Made by a program: the position numbers and the translations under genes. Of a stretch of 64,000 nt of DNA, positions 10,264-20,838 are shown piece by piece. This stretch comes from Nitzschia putrida. Its lineage: Eukaryota > Bacillariophyta > Bacillariophyceae > Bacillariales > Bacillariaceae. The stretch covers positions 124,001 to 188,000 of the forward strand of contig BLYE01000048.1 in assembly GCA_016586335.1 (NCBI GenBank), written 5' to 3'. The first letter of the stretch is position 1, and every line of letters starts with the position of its first letter. Below the pieces are notes generated by a model. That model did no database searches and was not told the origin of the DNA. It saw only the letters and a list, made by a program, of their open reading frames with translations.

Positions 10264-10701
10264 ATTTGGCGGCCGTGGCTAGGCTAGGGGACACAGAAGC
10301 GGATGCTCTTTCTACCATCCAGCAGCTCCGAACAACATTGGAAGATTGGGAGGGACTTATCCACGCCACAGGGGGAGGACTCAATGTGCTCAAGTGTAGC
10401 TGGGTACTACTTGCATACAAGTGGAACGATCAGGGAGAGTGGGAATGGGTTTCGCAACATGACTGTCCCGGGGACATCCAACTCCGGAACTACGCCCACA
10501 CTCAAGAGACCATCCCACGCCAAGAACCAACAGATGCGTATACCACCTTAGGAGTGGCACTGAGCCCGACGGGCGACGACACAGCGGCGTACTTGTATTT
10601 GCTCCACAAAGCTCAACAGTGGGCAGGTCGTATTCGGCGGAGTCATTTACATCATGGGGAGGCTCTGGACGCCCTGGTCAAGGGAATCTACAAGACCATT
10701 G
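10264..10701 (+). pseudogene. LINE-type reverse transcriptase fragment
   Basis: The frame starting DLAAVARLGDTEADALSTI continues with LEDWEGLIHATGG and LKCSW-LLAYKW. It aligns with the LINE relic at 35.9 kb (LQDWEGLIWATG, NKCSWVLLACKW, TYTTLGVPLCPTG). In the other copy the segment directly follows FVDDT, the RT active site, so this fragment starts just after the catalytic aspartates and lacks them. It stops where the LTR-like repeat at 10702 begins (GIYKTI). It is only about 145 residues and is not functional. Confidence 0.75.
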
Positions 10702-11131
10702 TGCAGTATACCGTCTCATGACAGTAGAGGAGTCCTAGGTAGTAAGGGCACTTCTAGCTAGAAAAAGGCAGTACAATACAATACGTACTATTGATAGTCC
10801 TATAGGTTCGTACCTTAGGATAGAAGGACAGACTACTCCTTCCGAAAGTACCCACAAGGTCTAGAAGTCTTCCTCCAATGAGATATCAAGGAAGCTCTAG
10901 ATTCGCACCAAACTTGGTGAGATACTTCTACGACTACGTTTGAAGATATCCGAAGTTAAAGTGCACGAATATCTTGGGAATCTAGATCTTCCTTGATACC
11001 TTATTGGAGGAAGACTTCTAGCCCTTTTGGGCTCTAAGGAGCAGTCTGTCCTTCTATCCTACTTTACTGCCTTTTTCTAGCTAGAACTTACTACCTAGGA
11101 CTCATCTACTATCATGAGACGGAATACTGCA
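10702..11131. repeat. LTR-derived fold-back sequence
   Basis: The first 280 bp are an almost perfect copy of the LTR at 8177-8460 (starting TGCAGTATACCGTCTCATG). At about 10980 the sequence turns round, and 10982-11131 is an inverted, more diverged copy of the LTR start, ending GTATTCCGTCTCATGAT when read on the minus strand. The result is a 430-bp unit with inverted LTR ends that can form a long hairpin. No clear target duplication is present (ATTG on the left, AAAT on the right). It sits inside the LINE fragment. Confidence 0.8.
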
Positions 11132-11409
11132 AAATAGGGAGAAAATAACAACCATACTGGTGGTTCTTTACTTACAATTGAAATGTTGTGTATGGTGGAC
11201 ACTTTGAATGCTTTTGTTTTGCATGGATATTACATCTACAAATACGTTGATTTTCCGCGTTGATGGTGAGGTGTGTGCAAAATTTTGTGGATAATCGCCG
11301 AGCCTCGGGTCAAAGCCCAAGCCGGTGATGGCCACCTCATGTTCTGAACGTGAAATGAACCAGAGACGAAGGACAGACAACACACGAAGGACAGACCATT
11401 TTATGCACC

Positions 11410-11735
11410 TCTGGTTAGTACTAACCGGTCACCAACACACACAAAAAAAAAAAAATCACAAGGATCAACCACGAGGAAAACGGTTACTATGGCGCCATCT
11501 GCCTAAGTAAATTCCCGCCAGTACTCTTCTAAGTTTACCACTACTGGTATTACGGGGTAACCATGTATCAGTTTTACGTTGGTAACAATAACAGTCAATA
11601 CGTCATTTTACCTCAGGCAGATTATTATGGTGTTTCGGGACGCTGAAACCCAGAATTTTCCGTTTGACTTCGGGTACCAGATTCTTTGTTCGAAGGGACG
11701 CCATCTTACAGAGTATCGATTTCACATGGAACAGT
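11410..11735. repeat. Internal fragment of the non-autonomous LTR element
   Basis: This stretch is the reverse complement of about 18715-19020 with few differences, including the CA/A-rich simple repeat (here 11435-11460, there 18987-19017). The match ends at ATCGAT near 11720. Confidence 0.8.
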
Positions 11736-11905
11736 GGGCAATTTGTCCACATGAGGAAGTTTCCAACTTCAACAATGAAAAAGTACACATTTGGTATTCC
11801 AGATTCCGTTTCTGTCATGGGTTTGCAGTGATGATGAAATCATAATATGTATAATGCATACGCTCACAAAGAATGGCTCCAGTCTTGCTTCAAGTGTGCT
11901 TAAGT
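11735..11905. repeat. Dispersed repeat shared with 50590-50790
   Basis: Read on the other strand it matches 50590-50790: CAGTGGGCAATTTGTCCAC, then the phrase around TTCCAACTTCAACAATGAAAA, ending in CAAGTGTGCTT. The two copies have different neighbours, so it is an independent repeat or the conserved end of another LTR family. Confidence 0.7.
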
Positions 11906-12015
11906 AAAGGTTGGTCATGTTTTATACACACTTAACGCAATTTGTCCTACGAATATTAGGACAAAATAAGTCTAGGACAGCGTGTCTATTTTTTAGGACA
12001 AAATATTTTGTTAGG

Positions 12016-12227
12016 ACAAACTGGTTTTAGGACAAGGATTCATGACTACGTACATTCTCAGTAGCCATACCTCGTAGTCCATGGCAATTTGTCCTACGTT
12101 TTTGTCCTAATTTTTTGTCCTACAAACTGGTTTTAGGACAAGGATTTATGACTACGTACATTCTCAGTAGCCATGCCTCGTAGTCCATGGCAATTTGTCC
12201 TACGTTTTTGTCCTAAATTTTTGTCCT
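12016..12227. repeat. 106-bp tandem duplication in the left end of the transposon
   Basis: The unit starting ACAAACTGGTTTTAGGACAA at 12016 recurs at 12122 with only a few changes (ATTCATG against ATTTATG, CATACC against CATGCC). Each copy carries several TAGGAC/GTCCTA motifs, so the duplication doubles the number of presumed binding sites at this end. Confidence 0.9.
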
Positions 12228-12633
12228 ACACTTTGTCCTACGTTTGAGAATTCCACCGGCAAAGATGCTTCTTCGTGCTTTGCTGCAACAACATCGCATT
12301 TCGAACGAACCCACCATTATTTACAAATTCTAACGTCGTACTAACAGTATTTGAGAATGATACGCACGAACCCCCCGCCAATTACTAGTAGTAATAACGT
12401 TAGTAGAAACAATAATTGTTGAGGATGATACCAATGACGAAGAATCTTCTTTGCTGCAACGTGAAGTTTCGAACGAACCCATCAACATTCACAACACTTC
12501 ATATTATTGGAACGTACTCTCATGTACTAACTAACTAGTACTACTTAGTAGTAGGTCAACGTGGACACCACCACGCAGCACAACAACCGACCCACATATT
12601 TTTGGCCTCGAAAGCCCATCATCAAAACAACAA

Positions 12634-13051
12634 GATGTCTGACGAGGAAGCTCTCTTGACTGAACTTGTTCGCTGCATTTTGGTTGGCAACATGTTTGAC
12701 CCTTTCTTTGACTCCGGGAACAGTTTCTCTCGTGATTGTGAGACCTTTTTGAAGGATTGTGATCCATCTCTCATTGTTTTTGATGACCATACCACCGTTT
12801 CGAAGGAAGAACTCAAAATTTTTGTCGGAAAAGCCAAGGTACTTGCCTTGTATTTTATGGTGTACCACAATGGCATCTTCGAGAATCGTGATGTTAGAAA
12901 TGCAGCCTATCATTCTTTTGAAACCGCCACCACCATTGGTATGATTCCGCCAACATGGTTTCTTTCTTCGGTTCTGGCGGATAGTAAGGATGAGGAGGTG
13001 GTGACCGTGAAGAAGCAAACGGAGCAGAACAATGAAAAAGCAGAGGACTGA
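12634..13051 (+). CDS. Unknown protein of the TTAA transposon, ORF 1
   Basis: A 138-residue acidic protein starts MSDEEALLTELVRC at the second in-frame ATG; the first, at 12602, would add MASKAHHQNNK. It has a hydrophobic helical core (KAKVLALYFMVYHNGIF) and an acidic, lysine-mixed tail ending at 13051. I recognise no domain. It is transcribed toward the converging ORF at 13412-14665. The position within the transposon, next to its left end, makes an accessory function possible but this is inference. Start choice rests on the general look of the N-terminus only. Confidence 0.5.
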
Positions 13052-13411
13052 GGTCTAGTTTCGAAACCATCATAGTACTAAGATGACAAGAGCTAGTAGT
13101 ACGACTACAAACGTTAGTAGTACCACTATGACCACTGTAGTACCCTACAACAACCACAAGCAACAAGCACGAATGTGTTTCTTGCACTACTAGTAGCACT
13201 AGAGTACCTCCTGGTCTTGGCCCCTCTACAAATCTCTTGTTGACAAGAACTACTGCAAGAAGTACTAGCAATAGAGAGAAAGCCTATTACTTAAAGTAGA
13301 TCATGAAGCTGCGAAGGTGTTACCTTGCTATGTCGTACGAGGCCACAAGAAGGACTACTACTTCTTGTTCTTCTTGCCAAATACCTTCAAGGCGGTAGAT
13401 GCTTCCCTTTT
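13052..13411. other. Spacer rich in AGTAGTAC-type repeats
   Basis: This convergent spacer has dense ACTAGTAGTA and GTAGTAC motifs and no ORF I can support. It probably holds the 3' ends of both flanking genes. Confidence 0.5.
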
Positions 13412-14665
13412 TTAGCCGCCCTTTTTGAGGGAACCTTCTTTCACAGCAACAGTCCATTGAACAAAAACGACATTCTCTTCAAAGACATTGGCCTCCAACT
13501 CATCCTCATCCATACCTTGAGTGGAATTGAAGAAGTTGAATTCCTTGTTGATGCCGTGAAATTCAGTAGGCACCTCTTTCGAATCATTTGAATAAACGGA
13601 ATTGTCCAAAGTCCCAACGGCTTTCGGGATTACAATCCGATACCAGGTGCCCCGAGGACCATAGCTCTCTTTGTTTCTGAGTTGCGCTGCAAGATCAGAG
13701 TTCTTAACAGTCTCGTTGTCTTCTTTGTTACAATACTCTTCAACAGTGGCATCAAAGAAAAAGCTGAAAGACCGAGCAAGAATCAAAATTGCGTTGTCCA
13801 CTTTCTGGTCCATCTCAGCGCGCCAGAAGTTGTTGTGCTCGTCTTCGGTAACAAATCCAACCTCAGACCGAATAACAATACCTTTACGGTAAGATTTCTC
13901 ATCCTCCATCCTGTCCAAAAATCTTATTTCGAACTTTCCATTTGCATAAAATGTCCTTCCCAAATTGAAATTGAGAACAACTGGGTTCTCGCGAGGAGTC
14001 CCTCCTTCAGAACCAGAAGAAGCACTTGCAGAAGTGGAAGCCAACAACGAGAAGTTATCAAAAGCATCGTTTGGGGAATTGTTCTTGACCATCCTGCTGA
14101 TCTTGTTGTTTTGCTGAGGAGTACTACTGTGTTGGGTATCAGTAGTCGTGCTGGAAATGGAAAGATTGGTAAATGCGGAGTCCAAATCCACGGGAGCCAT
14201 GAAAGTGGACTTGAATGGCGATGTTTTACTACTCTTGATGTCCAATGATCGTTGCTTGACTGGTGACTTCGAACCCGGGAAAGGCAATGCTTTACTCTTG
14301 GTTTCCAATGAAGGTTCCTTGACCGCTGACTTCAAACCCGGGAATTTTTTTTGTTGGTTTTTCATCAGCGACTCCTGTGCCAATCTCAATGCGGTTGGTG
14401 AAGGAGTTACATTCAATCATTTTAAAGACTTCACATAGTCATCTGCTTGGCTATGCTGTTTCCTCCTTAAGTAATCAAATTTTTTCTGAACAGCACGACG
14501 TCTTGCACTGCCTTGGTCCCCAAATACATCAGCGTTTTGATCGCAGACGTTTTTCAAAAGAATGGTTTCTAAAGGCCGATCGAAGCTCTCAATTACCTTC
14601 ATGAAGGTCCTTTCTGTATCCGGGGAAAGGGTTTTGGTTGGTGTAGTAGCAGGGGTAGTAGTCAT
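13412..14665 (-). pseudogene. Unknown transposon protein, 417 codons with one in-frame TGA
   Basis: From the ATG at 14665 (MTTTPATTPTKTLSPD) the frame runs 82 residues with a basic stretch (RRRAVQKKFDYLRRKQHSQADDY) to a TGA at 14417-14419. The same frame then continues without interruption for 334 codons to 13412. The second part has a Ser/Thr/Lys-rich disordered start with repeated SLE/D-x-KS units, then a folded domain (FEIRFLDRMEDEKSYRKGIVIRSEVGFVTEDEHNNFW and so on) and a C-terminal GSLKKGG. No family is recognised. The stop could be a disabling mutation, a sequencing error, a readthrough site, or part of a short intron around it. The two parts could also be separate proteins. Confidence 0.5.
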
Positions 14666-15114
14666 GGTGATTGGTTTGGGGTGATGACAAAGAAAAAATA
14701 ATGAAGATTGGTGGTAATGAGGTGATCATGGTGTTGAGCAGGAAAAGGTTGATCGGTCGAAAGTTGCTTGTAGTACACTACGTTATTTACTGTTACTAGA
14801 GTGCTAATCCAAACCTGCAACGTCAAACCATTAAAAAAGTAAGGCGGCTGCAGTAGTATTACCGTTAGTACTAGTAGTTAGTACTCGTAGTTTGGGTATC
14901 GGTTCCAATGCAGAACGTTCTTTTGGTCATTCTGGAAAACTGAATTCTACGGAATGTTCTCTGCTCAGCACAACAACGACATGATGATATCCCACAACAC
15001 TACTACCACCGTACTACTTAGTACTAACACTAGTACCACTAGTAGTGCACTCTCACCATCACCACATGCCACAATATCACACATCATCTCGTCAGCACAA
15101 GAAATCAATCGACT
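14666..15114. other. Divergent spacer between transposon ORFs
   Basis: The two flanking genes are transcribed away from each other here, so this 449-bp stretch should hold both promoters. It contains many AGTACTAGTAGT-type short repeats (for example 14850-14890 and 14995-15050). No ORF is supported. Confidence 0.5.
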
Positions 15115-15642
15115 ATGGCACAACGAAATCCTACTACTATCAATTGGGCTGGAAGCCCACAACGAGAGCTTTTGATCAACGACCTCTTTAATGGGTACCT
15201 TCCATTGAGTGCTGATGTCTGCTCAGCAAAGAATGCTTGGGTGGCACACTATTCATCACACCCTCTTTTCAAAGATTTGGTGCCATACAAACAATTTCGT
15301 GATCGTTTGCGAGATCACCGTCGACAAATTACAGCCAAACGTCTTGCTGCAAGACAAGAGGAGGCTGCTCTCCAACATGATCGACAGATCTTCCTTCGAC
15401 ATGCAGTAAATTCCAAAGGAGAAATTGTATTTGACTTGCATCCAGCAAAAACGCTTCTACGAGAAGCTGTCAAACGGAACTATCACAATGTTCTTTCTTT
15501 TGAACAGTTAAAAGAAGCCTGTGATCCAGAAGACGACTTCTCAATCCAAGTCTTTCGTCAAAGAATCCGCCAAGCCATCAAATTCCAAAAATTTGTAAAT
15601 CACATGGAGAAGGAACGAGAGAAGAAGGGAACAACCATCTAA
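15115..15642 (+). CDS. Transposon accessory protein with conserved W-x-S/LL-DL start
   Basis: The 175-residue product starts MAQRNPTTINWAGSPQRELLINDLFNGYLPLSA. It continues AWVAHYSSHPLFKDLVPYKQFRDRLRDHRRQI, then GEIVFDLHPAKTLLREAVKRNYHN and a lysine-rich end. Proteins with the order W..S..R.LL..DL..G, then a Y..F..RL.DHR block and a P.K.LLR block, are frequent in diatom genomes and often seen close to DDE-type transposases; this is recall of a pattern, not a search. The gene converges on the transposase. It is highly charged and has no membrane segment. A DNA-binding partner role is plausible but unproven. The frame is intact, and the ATG at 15115 follows a spacer with stops. Confidence 0.6.
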   Translation: MAQRNPTTINWAGSPQRELLINDLFNGYLPLSADVCSAKNAWVAHYSSHPLFKDLVPYKQFRDRLRDHRRQITAKRLAARQEEAALQHDRQIFLRHAVNSKGEIVFDLHPAKTLLREAVKRNYHNVLSFEQLKEACDPEDDFSIQVFRQRIRQAIKFQKFVNHMEKEREKKGTTI

Positions 15643-15788
15643 TGGTACTAGTAGTAGATCGTGGGTATATTCATTTGTACTATCGTTATTAGTTATTAGT
15701 ACAATACATTGACAAATAAGGAATGATAAAAATATTGATAGTATGGTGTTGCATTTTTTACAACGCATTCTGCAGGTGGTGCTTTTCC

Positions 15789-16678
15789 TTATGAGTCAAA
15801 TAGTGGATGACCGTTCTCCATTTGGTACTGAACAATCACAACAATGGACTCGAAAACCACTTGATGTTTGTCTTTAGCATGCTTGTAAGTATCATAAAGG
15901 CAACGAAAAAACTTCAACCTACCATTGAAACTTTCATGTCGAGCTCTAACACGGGCTTTGAAGTTTGCTAACTCCCGACTGTCACACTTGTTAGGGAGGG
16001 ACAATTTGTTGTGTACCGCTGGATTTTCTTGGCTGCCGTACACTCTGTCTACGATTGCTTTCTTCCCATTTGGAATCTTGTTAACCAAATTGTCAGAGAA
16101 AATCTCGTTGTCATGTACTGCACCGCGATAGGAATTTGAGATCCAGACTACCTTGCTGCGGAAAACATCCAGTCCAATTTCATACTTCAGAGCGCCATGA
16201 TTGAATTTCTGTGAATACGTTCCTTTGTCAAATGGGAATTCTGGGTGCTTACTTTCCCACGTACGAAAATCGGTACCATCAACAGAAATGATGAACACTT
16301 GGGAAGTAGGATTGTTGAACTCATTTTCAGGCCACTTGATTTTCACTTCTTTCAATGCAGCAATGGTTGAAATCCACTTCCACAATTCGTGGGACACAGT
16401 GCTTACACTCACTTTGAACTCTGCTGCCAAGTCATCGTAGTTTCGTTCATAAGCCCAAAGGTACCGAACTGCCATTAAGAACTTCTTTAGGGAACGGAGG
16501 TTGTGCACGTTATCAGCAACAACATGGTGTTCAGCCAAGTCGAGCCAAACAAGGGTTACAACCTCTATCTCGCTGCCAAACATCTTTTTGAACAACTTCA
16601 ACCTTGCCTGATCAGGCTTAGTACGTTTTGGGTACATGGTTGCGTTGCACTCAAAAGCGAAATCCAACAACTGCAGTG
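15789..16678 (-). pseudogene. DDE_Tnp_4-type transposase, start codon separated by an LTR element
   Basis: The body of the protein carries a helix-turn-helix (YDDLAAEFKVSVSTVSHELWKWI) and the three acidic catalytic positions of the PIF/Harbinger/IS5 type. These are ISVDGTDF (Asp), KAIVDRVYGSQ (Asp) and RARHESFNGRLKFF (Glu), with the C-terminal QYQMENGHPLF typical of this family in diatoms. There is no ATG at its 5' end within 15789-16678. Across the inserted LTR element, minus-strand sequence 21241-21219 reads ATG GTT TTA CGC ATT GAA CCA CT. This joins in frame, after removal of one AGTG duplication, to CAG TTG TTG GAT. The ancestral N-terminus was thus MVLRIEPLQLLDFAFE or longer. The protein would cut and move the surrounding transposon. 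Confidence 0.85.
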
Positions 16679-17059
16679 TGCACTATGCTGAAAAGATGTA
16701 GAGAAAAGTATTTGGGTGTGTAGAATGAAAAAAACTATGTTACTTGCTATGGTATTTTGGATGACCCATATCTTGGGAAGTTCCCAAGATATTCGTGCAC
16801 TTTCACTTCGGATATCTTCAGACGTAGTCGTAGAAGTATCTCACCAAGTTTGGTGCGAATCTAGAGCTTCCTTGATATCTCATTGGAGGAAGACTTCTAG
16901 ACCTTGTGGGTACTCTCGGAAGGAGTAGTCTGTCCTTCTATCCTAAGGTACGAACCTATAGGACTATCAATAGTACGTATTGTATTGTACTGCCTTTTTC
17001 TAGCTAGAAGTGTCCTTACTACCTAGGACTCCTCTACTGTCATGAGACGGTATACTGCA
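16679..17059 (-). repeat. 3' LTR of the non-autonomous element
   Basis: It starts TGCACTATGCTGAAAAGATG and ends GACGGTATACTGCA on the plus strand. The adjacent TTCGCCCCCATG at 17060-17071 is the polypurine tract read on the minus strand. Confidence 0.92.
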
Positions 17060-18690
17060 TTCGCCCCCATGATAAAGGCTATTAGGCTTTTGCCTGAAAG
17101 GTCTTTTTCATTAGACTTGTGTCGGATCATGATTTGTAATCCTAAAAGCACTAGATGTTTATTTAAGCAATTCTACCCTTGCTTTGGGAACCCTAGACCC
17201 ACATAGTACCTATTCTCCAGTTGTTGTGCTGTGATAGGGGGAAAACATCTTGCTTGTGTGTGGCGTTTTAGCTGTTATTTCATAGTAGTATATATTGTTA
17301 GCCTTTCGTTGGCTTAGTCTCAGGAAATCCGTCTGAGAACTGATCAACCTATCAGTGTAAATCGGTTGTTGTAGTATTGTTGTGCTGCTTTGGCTTAGTA
17401 CGTCTTATATTTCGTTTGGAAGACGACGACATCATGAACCTTGGCCATTGTTCATGTGATAGTCTGTTTACACTGTAGTTGTATACTATGAATAGTAGAT
17501 TCTCTTTTGGGTCGCCTTGGACAACGTATTTGACTTGGGTGGTTTTAAGTTAGTGCAATACTAGTAGTACGCAGGATACATTTCTTAGTTTGTTTCTGCA
17601 GTCAAATGATTCGTTAGAATGCTACGCTGTAGATTTTTCTACTAATGGGTTCAGTCGAAATCCCGTACTACCACGTTGGTAGTAGCATTAACTCGTTTGA
17701 GTCGTTTTGTACAAACGTTATTTGGTTCGTATGATGGCACTCAGCATTACTCTAGTAATACTAAGATTGGTAGTAGTTGGAGTTTGTTTGTACATTGTTA
17801 GTATGTTGCTATTACAACCAGGCTTGACCTGTTTGAATAGGCTTGATTGTATCACTTGCACCATGTACTGCATCGTGTTGACTTTTGGTTTGCTTTTTAC
17901 TTTCGTTTTTATTTCTTTCACTAAGTATTATGGTTTGCTTTGTTTCTGTGTTTTCCTGAGATTCGCCCCCATGGAAACCATAATATTTGGTGGACTTTGA
18001 CTCGTTGTTTGGAAACACACGGTAGTTAAGGGTGGTCATTGCCAGTGAAACGTGGTGGGTGACCATCGTTTGAACATTACTTAGAGATATGTTATTCGTT
18101 ATATTATAATGATTACGTTGAATCGTGTTTACAAGGTGGTTGCAGGGACAGAATTATTGTGTTTGCTTATTTTAGTAGGCATTGCGTATCCTAGTACGAC
18201 TAGTAGGAGTAGTACTTGCAACTGCTTGCTGTAGGTTGCGATACGTTGCCATCCGTTAGGGAGAATTGTGCACTAGTAGGCTGTGGTTGTGATTGCTACA
18301 TTGCGTAGGCTTACCGTTGGGGTTTATAGTAGTAGTTCGTACTGGACCTGTCGCTTCGACGACGACTTGTTGTGTTACTACTGAACGAAGGTAGATTACA
18401 CGTAATTGCGCTTGGCAAGGTGGAGTCGGTCTTGTTGGTTACGTATTGTGCGTTGTACTATATAAGTACTGCGTTGAGAGATCTCTACTAGCATTGCACT
18501 GTAGTAATTTGCTATGTTGTCTTGTGACTACTGCATTTCGTCATAATTGGGAATTGGTAGAGGATCGTGGTTTTGCTACTGCTTTGGTAGCGGCGATTGG
18601 TACTGATACCGAACATTTCGTATTAGGAATTATACTAATAAATAATTAACGTTGGTATTGATCCTACGCTTTGTTTCAGGGTGTTTTGAA
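17060..18690. other. Non-coding interior of the LTR element, distal part
   Basis: No gene is supported. Two further GGGGGCGAA tracts occur (complement of about 17962-17971 and of 18692-18700), each looking like the terminal polypurine tract. About 17880-18690 is repeated in reverse at 22660-23131 plus 35528-35850. An ORF at 17707-18000 has hydrophobic runs but no recognisable domain, and I regard it as chance. Confidence 0.55.
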
Positions 18691-18714
18691 GTTCGCCCCC
18701 AAAACCTGTATTGT

Positions 18715-20250
18715 CATGTTGAATCGATACTCTGTAAGATGGCGTCCCTTCGAACAAAGAATCTGGTACCCGAAGTCAAACGGAAAATTCTGGGTTTCAG
18801 CGTCCCGAAACACCATAATAATCTGCCTGAGGTAAAATGACGTATTGACTGTTATTGTTCCCAAAGTGAAACTGATACATGGTTTCCCCGTAATACCAGT
18901 AGTGGGAAACTTAGAAGAGTACTGGCGGGAATTTACTTAGGCAGATGGCGCCATAGTAACCGTTTTCCTCTTGGTTGATCCTTGTGATTTTTTTTTTTTT
19001 GTGTGTGTGTGTGTGTTGGTGACGGGTTAGTACTAACGTATTGACGTGTACTAATTGTGAGTTATTGAAGTTACTAACATTGAGTCCAAACTCTCACTCT
19101 TTGCGTCGAGCGAGGTGTTTGTTGTATTGGCACAATTTGATTGAATATGGTTTATGATGATACGTGATTGGTTTGATGCCGAGAAGGGAATCTCGCTAAG
19201 AAAAATGAAATCTCGTAGTGCCAGCTTGGATTCCAGTTGGACCTCGCACTGATACTATTAGGACATTAGTAAGAGGTACTGATAGTAGTGCAGTCTTATT
19301 CATCGAGATTCTGTGGTGCACTTCTGTGTGCAGTTCTTTCTTCATGCTGACGTTTTAGAGGATGCTACTTAATTCGTACGAGTAGTACAGTACTACCGGT
19401 AGAGTAGAGTAGTTCCGTTTCCACTACCACCAATGTTACTAACGTAGGTACATAGGTACCACTTGCTAGTTACACAGTAGTAGCAGCAGCACGTTTTTGT
19501 TGTGACTTGGATTCTCTTAGGTCTCATACAATCCGAAAGGCTTGTATGGACACACCGGAGAACCAAACACGACATTGATGAATCCGTCAGGCTTGAACCA
19601 CGAAGAAGAAGTGGTTTGGTTAATTTTTTAATATTTTGGGTTTTGTTACACGACGTTTCGTGTCGTTTTACGATTTCGTATGTAACATGGCAAACACTTA
19701 GATGATGGTGCTGCTATGTGTATTGAAGCTGCGGTGACGGTTCGTTGTTCTGATCCCGTGTTTACAGGCTCACCACGTTTTATGTTTTAAAGTTAGTACT
19801 ACTGTGTACTAGTAGTACCTACCTTAGCGTATGTACCAAGGGCTGCTCATCTTCTGGTGACGCACAACTGCACGGTACGATACTTCAGTGATGGTTGTAG
19901 CGCGTCTCGTACTGGTGGTGCCAGTAACACTTTGAGATTGCAACACTACGATTGGCTCTTTCCACACTGTTTAGCAGAATGAGTGGAGGAAAAATTAGTC
20001 CGAGATCTTTCAATCTTTGTCGATGAAGGTTACAAATTTCTCCTTAGCTATAATTTTAGTACTTGGTGTGACATCTGATGCATGTCTTTACCGTTGAAAA
20101 CGTCACAAGGGCATATATAAATGACCGTTGCAACTGCACTGTGAAAAATTGTTTTCACCTTGCAAAAGCACACCAGTTTGTGCACCCTTTTTGGGCGGTT
20201 TCACCATGATGGTTGCCTGCTTGAGGCTCTATCTCCATGGCATGAAGGTC
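18715..20250. other. Non-coding interior of the LTR element, proximal part
   Basis: It matches in reverse the degenerate copy at 8.6-11.7 kb (18715-19020 with 11410-11735, and about 19790-20250 with the 3' part of 8920-10263). There is a T12/(GT)n simple repeat at 18987-19017. No ORF is supported. Confidence 0.6.
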
Positions 20251-20495
20251 TTTTTAAACGCTTCTTATTGCTATTTTAATACTACTTGTTACTTTGAACG
20301 TATTCGAACTGCTTTGAGGCGAAATGAAGTAGTTTGTAGTGAGTAATGATAACTCAAAAATTATTTTTTTGTTGCTTTGGCATTTTTGCCAGTTGGAACT
20401 TGTGGCGACCAGTTTTGGTCCCATTCCTGCAGTCTTTGCTTGTGTGGGCGCTTGCCTCTTGTTCCCGATACCACTGAGAAGAGTAGGAACCACTT

Positions 20496-20811
20496 TCAGG
20501 TTTTCAGGCTTGGTTGTTGGTTAATTGAAGCTCTTTGTTGTAGGAGTTGAAATTCAGTCAGATCAAAATTCACATTGCCCAGTCTGACCATGATTGCTCT
20601 TGTTTCCGAAGGGTTTCGCTCTTCAAACTCGCTCAACTGTTGGTTCATTGCGTTGGCCAAAGTTTCACCGAGAATCAGAAGTTGAAGCAACGAAATGGTG
20701 TCAAAATTGGCAATAAGGTTGAATGAAACTCTTGCTCCTGTTGAACAAACAAAAGGTGAGAAAAAACGTTTTTTCCATTGGCTTTGGAAGCCTTTTTGCA
20801 GCCATCACTTC
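20496..20811 (-). pseudogene. Second copy of the small LTR-element ORF, frameshifted
   Basis: Reading from ATG at 20811 gives MAAKRLPKPMEKTFF, matching the copy at 8609. The T run after AACG has six T here and five in the other copy, so the frame shifts. The remaining two thirds (LQLLILGETLANAMNQQ through PSLKT) are readable in the next frame up to 20496. The near-identity of the C-terminal 60 residues between two otherwise diverged copies is notable. Confidence 0.5.
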
Positions 20812-20838
20812 AGAGAGTGAAGGTGAATGAATTCATTA

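Larger units (their letters stand above)
8177..11735 (+). mobile_element. Non-autonomous LTR element, copy 1, degenerate and interrupted
   Basis: From the 5' LTR at 8177, the sequence follows the reverse complement of the intact element at 16679-21218. It matches 20838 back to about 19790 (here 8576-10263, with a MITE inserted at 9101). It matches again 19020 back to 18715 (here about 11410-11735). Between 10264 and 11410 the expected sequence is replaced by a LINE fragment, an LTR-derived fold-back and unmatched sequence. There is no polyprotein. The copy is older than the intact one, judging by scattered mismatches. Confidence 0.7.

Noticed and set aside
14417..14419. Selenocysteine at the in-frame TGA
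   Set aside because: No cysteine-homologous context or SECIS-like hairpin was recognised, and the surrounding residues (SLK/LNV) do not suggest a redox site.
17707..18000. 97-codon hydrophobic ORF inside the LTR element
   Set aside because: The related copy at 35.5-35.9 kb does not preserve it as an obvious protein, and composition reflects T-rich DNA.
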